From: Elmis aenea
Lineage: Eukaryota; Arthropoda; Insecta; Coleoptera; Elmidae
Reading direction: 5' to 3'
DNA: 64,000 bases
NCBI GenBank assembly: GCA_947652605.1
Contig: OX393580.1
Location: forward strand, 19,984,159 to 20,048,158
The position numbers and the translations under genes were made by a program. Position 1 is the first letter of the stretch; each line of letters begins with the position of its first letter. The notes under the pieces were generated by a model. The model had not been told where the DNA came from and made no database searches. It was given only the letters and a program-made list of their open reading frames with translations. Shown one piece after another: positions 58,635-64,000 of this stretch.

Positions 58635-59475
58635 TGTAAGGAAGCTGTTTAAATTCTTAGATCAAATAGTTGAATGGCCAGAATTTATGCTTGCAATGTT
58701 TTGCTTTTTAAGAATTTTTTTTGCAGTGTATTCGAGAATTGTCGTGTAGATTTGCTGATTTTTTTCTGAAATCTCCTAAAATTTAACGATTTATCTTATA
58801 TGAATGCTAACGCTAACTTAATTTTCAATGATCCTTAATTTAGACGGTAAAATCTTTAAATTTTGATTGTAATAGTGATTTCTCCGCTTGCTTTAGCGAA
58901 AAGAGGAGATGAGATCATAGATTGTACGTGACTTACATACAAAAAGGTCATTGCCGAGGAAGGATGTTACAAAGTGATTCTAAAATGCAAGCAATGTGTT
59001 TGATGACGAGTGATTTTAAAGTTCCGGCGTAAACTCGCCGGGAGCACTTGATAAAGCAAAGCACATTCGCGCAAATTTTAGAATTTGCGTTAATTTAGAT
59101 CACTTAACCGAAGTTGTGGGTGTTGGGGGCGTGAGAACAACGTTTGGTTTGTATTCTCGTCAAATTACTCGACTTTAAAACCGAACAAATCCAAGAATAG
59201 CTGTGACATGGCAAGCTAACTATAATCTATCCAAATATTTTATTTAATTTTTTTTAAGAAGTTTTAATTATGAAATTCCTGGCAATAGAAAAGTGACTTA
59301 ATTAAAATAAAATATTTAATATTGACTACTAACAAGATAAACGAAATCGATTCTTCAAGAAAATCTTTCCTATTTTCGAGATTTTTTTCTCTTGTTGAAT
59401 AGATTATTTTCTTATATTCCCAAGTAAATTATAGGTTTTAACCGCAAGTGGTTATTAAAGTCTATTTTATGATTG
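58635..59475. other. No gene recognised
   Basis: Contains the last copy of the GTTGTCATGTAG motif (about 58730) and AT-rich DNA with a GC-richer part at about 58900-59150. No coding evidence. Confidence 0.4.
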
Positions 59476-60074
59476 TACAGGGTGGGCAAATTCGATGTTT
59501 TCATAGGGAATCTCTGTAACTATACGACGTATCGAAAAACGGACCCCGCTTCCTCGATCTCTTTTTTCAAGAAAAAGTTAATAGTGAAAACTAAAATTGG
59601 TTATCGTTTTTTGTTTCCGAGTTATCACCGATAACTCGATTTTTCGCCCTTTCGTTTTATGACTATATCTCGCTTGTTTATGAAAATACAGAAAAATAAT
59701 TTTGACGTCCTACAGGCACTGTTTTGATAAGAATGCGGTGGCGTAGACAATTTTTCAAAAAAAAATCAAAATTCGTGACACAAAGTTGTATTTTTTTAAA
59801 ATAGAACCAATAGTTGGCTGTGGCATCACGAGAAAGAGGATATTTTCCCCATTCCAATAATATATATCATGTGGGGTCGATTTATTTATTTTCCTTACAT
59901 TATAGCAAAAATTAGATAAGTTTTCATATTTTATTTTTTTCTTGTAGTAGGATTGTGTCATTAAGAATATACCTCGTAATACAAACTGTCATTCTGTTGT
60001 TTTAACGATAATTTGAAAGAAATAATCACGTTTAATTCTTGATTGTTTATATTTTTGTACCTTAAAAACACGAA

Positions 60075-60260
60075 ATGGTTTACGAATCTTACAAAAAGTA
60101 TGATATGTTAAAATGTTTTATTCAAAGTAATAATAATTCTGAAGCTGCAAGTGCAACTTATTTTAATCTTTGACCAGAAAAAAGGCAATCTAATAAATCC
60201 ATGTTTGGAAGATTAAAACAAAATCTCATTTTGGGGACACATTAAAGACAATTTATTTAA
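60075..60260 (+). pseudogene. Mariner-like transposase N-terminus in left arm of F
   Basis: Reads MVYESYKKYDMLKCFIQSNN, EAASATYFNL, a stop, then KRQSNKSMFGRLKQNLILG. This is the first helix-turn-helix of a mariner-like transposase. A C-terminal piece (RRCEFCVANNGDQFENSV and stop, about 61575-61623) follows after the hAT insertion, so the catalytic middle was deleted before the hAT arrived. Confidence 0.7.
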
Positions 60261-60326
60261 AAAAGGTAGTAATAATAGGAATGAACTTAGAGAAAATGTT
60301 ATGCAGTGTATTAATTCTATTTCTAA

Positions 60327-61530
60327 CAGGGACTAAAAACGAAAAAAATTCCGTTCGTTTCTGTTCGGAACGAAAACGAAATATATCGTTTTCGTTCTTT
60401 TCGTTCTAACCGAAAAAATTCTTTTTTCGTTTTCGTGAACCGAAATAATAACGGTTAAAACCGGTTTTACAATTTATTTTTTTTCGTCAAAAAATCAATT
60501 TTTTTTCTAGTCACCACAACCCTCTATAAATACGATAACAATATTTGCGTCTCAACTAAAATATAAACGATGACGATGGGGTTTGATGCTCACGGACAGC
60601 ATATTTTAGACTGGCGAACCATCGCCATATTAAATTTACCAAATCGTTAAACACATTAACATTTAACCATTTTATTAACTTTAACACCCGTAAGGTGCAA
60701 AAACACTACGTGGTTAGGTTAAATTAGACACACAATCTTTATCTAAAAATATGAAAATATAGCAAGTACTGTTTTAAATTTGTTTTAGTACTAAAAATCT
60801 ATGCATTTGAATTAAATAAGATCCTGCTGTAATTATTTAAAAAGGCAAAAGAATAAATTCAAGTGGATAATTTACTTAATGTTATAAATAAAAAAGATAT
60901 TTAAAAAAAAACTTATATTAACTTGAAATATACTTTAACTTTATAGTTTGTACATACAATATACATTTTCACATTCCGTTAAATCTTACTAGCAACACAT
61001 CTTCGAATAAATCCTCTTTTACATTAGTCCTTTTCGAAGTAAGAATAAATTTTACTATTATTATGTCTAAACGCAAATAAAACATACACATTGATAATAT
61101 ATATATATCCAATCAAGTGTATATTCTATATTGATGATCTAAAAAACAAATTAGAAATAGAGAATATCTGTACCGTTAATTGTGTTACACGAAATTGCAA
61201 GTATAAACAATACAGTTGTTAATACATATTCACGTAAATATATGGAGAAAAGTGAAGCTCACTTATTTCAAGTGAGATTTTTTACTGCCTCGTGGAGTCT
61301 CCCCAGCACAGAAGGTAAATTCGCTTTTGAGTTTAACAAATAAAATTGAAATAGCGACAAAACCGATAAAACCGGTTAAAACCGGTTAAAACCGGTTTTG
61401 GAAAATATTTATTTCGTTTTCGTTCTTGAACGAAAAATAATAATATCGTTTTCGGTTTCGTTTTCGTTCTTAAAAAAATTTCGGTTAATTTCGTTTAACG
61501 TTTTCGTTTTCGTTCCGTTCTCAGTCCCTG
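60327..61530. mobile_element. hAT-type non-autonomous element
   Basis: Ends CAGGGACTAAAAACG and, inverted, CAGGGACTGAGAACGG. A perfect 8-bp duplication ATTTCTAA flanks it (60319-60326, 61531-61538). Subterminal arrays of TTTTCGTTC-like units run for about 90-150 bp at each end and include AACCGGTTTT motifs. The AT-rich centre has no transposase. Confidence 0.85.
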
Positions 61531-61709
61531 ATTTCTAATATTCATATTTACCTACAACGCAGGTCAGAGTGTTTCAAGACGATGTGAATTTTGTGTTGCA
61601 AATAATGGAGATCAATTTGAAAATTCAGTGTAAATAGTTTTATATTATTTTTAATTATCTTATTTGTATCATTTTATCCTTGCTTTTTTGAAAATGGTAG
61701 ATGATTATT

Positions 61710-61928
61710 GGTAACAACTTCTTCAGTATATTTAATTTCATATTACTTTGTTCTGGGTTTGTTAAATGACCCACAATTAATGAGATTTTGTTTTAATCTT
61801 CCAATCATAGATTTATTAGGTTGTCTTCTTTATGGGTAACGATTAAAATAACTTGCAACTTCAAATTTATTATTACTTGGAATAAAACATTCTAACGTAT
61901 CATACTTTTTGTAATATTCGTAAACCAT
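61710..61928 (-). pseudogene. Mariner-like transposase N-terminus in right arm of F (inverted copy)
   Basis: The minus strand from ATG 61928 reads MVYEYYKKYDTLECFIPSNN, then ASYFNRYP, a stop, then RRQPNKSMIGRLKQNLI and NCGSFNKPRTK. It is a diverged mirror of the left-arm copy and extends further into the DNA-binding domain. Confidence 0.7.
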
Positions 61929-62659
61929 TTCGTGTTTTTAAGGTACAAAAATATAAACAATCAAGAATTAAACGTGATTATTTCTTTCAAATTATCGTTA
62001 AAACAACAGAATGACAATTTGTTTTACGAGGTATATTCTTAATGACATAAGCCTACTACTAGAACAAAATTAAATATGAAAAATTACTTAATTTTTACTA
62101 TAATGTAAGGAAAATGAATAAATCGACCCCACATGATATATATTACTGAAATGGGGAAAATATCCTCCTTCTCGTGATGCTACAGCCAACTATGGGTTCA
62201 ATTTAAAACAATACAACTTTATGTCACAACTCGAATTTTGAATATTTGTTTTGAAAAATTGTCTACGCCACTGCATTCTTATCAAAAAAGTGCCTGTAGA
62301 ACGTCAAAATTATTTTTCTGTATTTTCATAAACAAGCGAGATATGGTGATAAAACGAAAAGTCGAAAAATCGTGTTATCGGCGATAACTCGAAAACAAAA
62401 GACGATAACCAATTTTACTTTTCACTATTAACTTTTTCTAGAAAAAAGAGATCGAGGATGCGCGGTCCGTTTTTCCATAACTCTTATAGTTACATTGATT
62501 CCCTATGAAAACATCGAAATTTGCCCACCCTGTCGGTACATGATTTTGTAATCAGTCTAAAGGACTGAACGATTGAACTGACGAAAAATTATTTTAGAAG
62601 TTTTTTTTTTATATATATTATATATAGAAATACATACACGGATTTCTACAGCAATCTAC

Positions 62660-64000
62660 CCCCTGCCTACACTGCCCTGCCCCTAGTTTCCATTTCCTTC
62701 TGTCTTAACATATGTCCTCTTCTAAACCTCTATTTCTCATCGCCTCATCTATATCTACTCTCCTCTTGATCGTCCTCTCTTCCTCTTTTCGGTCGGAATT
62801 CATTCCAAAATTTTTCTAGGCTATCTACTTTCGTCCATCCTTCTAGTGTGTTCAAACCATGTTAGCTGTCTCGTTTCTGCTACATCTGCTATAGTTATAT
62901 ACATGTTTTCTCTTATGATCTCATTCCTAACTCGGTCCAGTGTTGATTTTCTACAGTTTGTCCTTAAGCAGTCCATTTCAGTAGCTAACAATTTCCAACC
63001 CCGGAAACCAAGATTGTATTAACAATTTCCTCTTATTTTTAGTAATTAATTAAATCCCACACTTCTGCACCGTATACTGTTACAGGTTGTACAATACTTT
63101 TCTTTGTTTCTTTTCTAATATTATTTTCCCAAAGTATCGAATTCAGCGATTTTATTACATTCCTACTCTTATTTAAACGATTTCTTGTCGCTATTTCCTA
63201 ATTTGTTAAAAATGACTCCTAAATATTTACATTTTCCACTCCCTTTATGTACTCGGTTTCTAACGGTAAGTTGTTTATTTCTTTATTTCCTATTATCAAA
63301 TACTCGGATTTGTTCATTTTTATTAATAATCCTACCCGATCGTACTCTCCCTTAAATTTCCTCTTAAATCTTCTTCGTCTTAGAAAATCATCACTTGAAC
63401 GTCGGCGAAATATAAACTAAAAGGTATTTCGTCTCCCACTCTTGGTCCCATACTTTTACATTCCCTTGTCCATCCTGAAAGGGCTCTGTTAAAATATATT
63501 GTAAATAGTGTAGGGAGGGTTTTCTTGCCCGAGACCTTATGTTGTATTAAAAGCTGCAGTAAAAGTTCTCCCATTCTTTATTCTTGCAAAGTTTTCTTCA
63601 TACAATTGCATGGTGGCTCGTGTAAGTGTGGGTTCTATACCCATTTGTTGCATCTCCTTCCACATTGTGCAAGATGGTACGCTGTCGTATGCCTTATCAA
63701 GAGCTATGTAAGTCTCCCTGGACCTTTGGTTTATCTTTTTTAGTGCAATCTTTAACGTAAACAAATTATTAATTGTAGATCTGACCGCTCGAAATCCAGC
63801 TTGTTCTTCTGTTTGTGTTGTTCAATTTCTTTTTCTATTAGGTCTTTCAGTATTCGAGAATATATTTTACCTATTGTGCTGACCACTGCTATCCCCCGAT
63901 TAATTGCAGGATCATTTTTGGGGCCTTTTTAATGTATGGAGTTTATATACGATGTTTTCCATTCCTTTACAACTTGTTCTCCGTTAAGACATCGTTCGTT
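62660..64000 (-). pseudogene. Non-LTR retrotransposon ORF2 relic, runs off the window
   Basis: The minus strand has ALDKAYDSVP at about 63700 (palm motif with LDKAYD), then FSLYFADVQVMIF at about 63410, where the usual FADD has D changed to V. At about 62860-62760 it has RQLTWFEHTRRMDESR and IPTEKRKRGR-like tail. The order is right for a reverse transcriptase plus C-terminal region, but multiple stops and the altered catalytic aspartate show it is dead. The 5' part lies beyond 64000. Confidence 0.75.

Larger units (their letters stand above)
59478..62532. mobile_element. Palindromic mariner-like element F, hosting a hAT element
   Basis: Begins CAGGGTGGGCAAATTCG after TA and ends in its complement; the right flank is TCGGTA, so the right TA looks mutated. 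The arms include the leader and the first 60-70 codons of a transposase in both orientations: plus from ATG 60075 and minus from ATG 61928. A short C-terminal piece lies between. Removing the hAT insertion (60327-61530) and one copy of its duplication leaves about 1.84 kb. Confidence 0.85.

Overview
The window looks like intergenic or intronic DNA from a repeat-rich, AT-rich insect genome. The clearest evidence is a complete odorant-binding protein gene, a family largely restricted to hexapods. Mariner, pogo, hAT and non-LTR families typical of insects surround it. A beetle is plausible, but the sequence does not prove the order.

Only one host gene can be read from end to end. It is a classic six-cysteine odorant-binding protein on the minus strand (23124-24226). 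It has two coding exons, a phase-1 intron, a TATA-like promoter and a poly(A) signal. Three weaker host-exon candidates are on the minus strand: a first coding exon ending in GTGAGT (16186-16351), a possible last exon (17677-17733) and a very short possible first exon (30676-30694). The first of these has the best support; the other two are speculative.

Most of the rest is transposable-element sequence, often nested. (1) Six large palindromic (foldback) elements of about 1.5-1.8 kb before later insertions begin and end with CAGGGTG/CACCCTG-like termini at TA targets: 5619-7428, 21194-22707, 25439-27388, 33200-34992, 53893-55408 and 59478-62532. A seventh related palindrome at 8970-11143 has lost its left end. 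Several carry broken mariner-like (IS630/Tc1/mariner superfamily) transposase pieces. In three of them the start of the transposase gene is present twice in opposite orientations. (2) Other DNA elements include a mariner at 33151-36152 that hosts one foldback, a pogo element at 9486-10804 inside a mariner relic, a pogo-type non-autonomous element at 2656-3435, hAT elements with 8-bp target duplications at 56777-58626, 60327-61530 and 38734-39110, and a Foldback/MULE-like element with tandem-repeat ends and a 9-bp duplication at 26750-27243. (3) Non-LTR reverse transcriptase relics lie at 17940-18470, 28310-28795, 31455-32046, 36183-36485, 40705-42410, 57095-57745 and 62660-64000. (4) A full LTR element at 43441-51309 has 592-bp LTRs that appear identical and an ATAT target duplication, but no recognisable pol. 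It carries a small gag-like ORF with 23-residue repeats, an antisense basic ORF and membrane-protein fragments that may come from an envelope gene.

Nothing here looks like an operon or a gene cluster. The feature most worth pursuing is the foldback family: transcripts would contain 0.5-0.9 kb self-complementary arms, some including transposase coding sequence, so they could be sources of hairpin siRNA against their own transposases.
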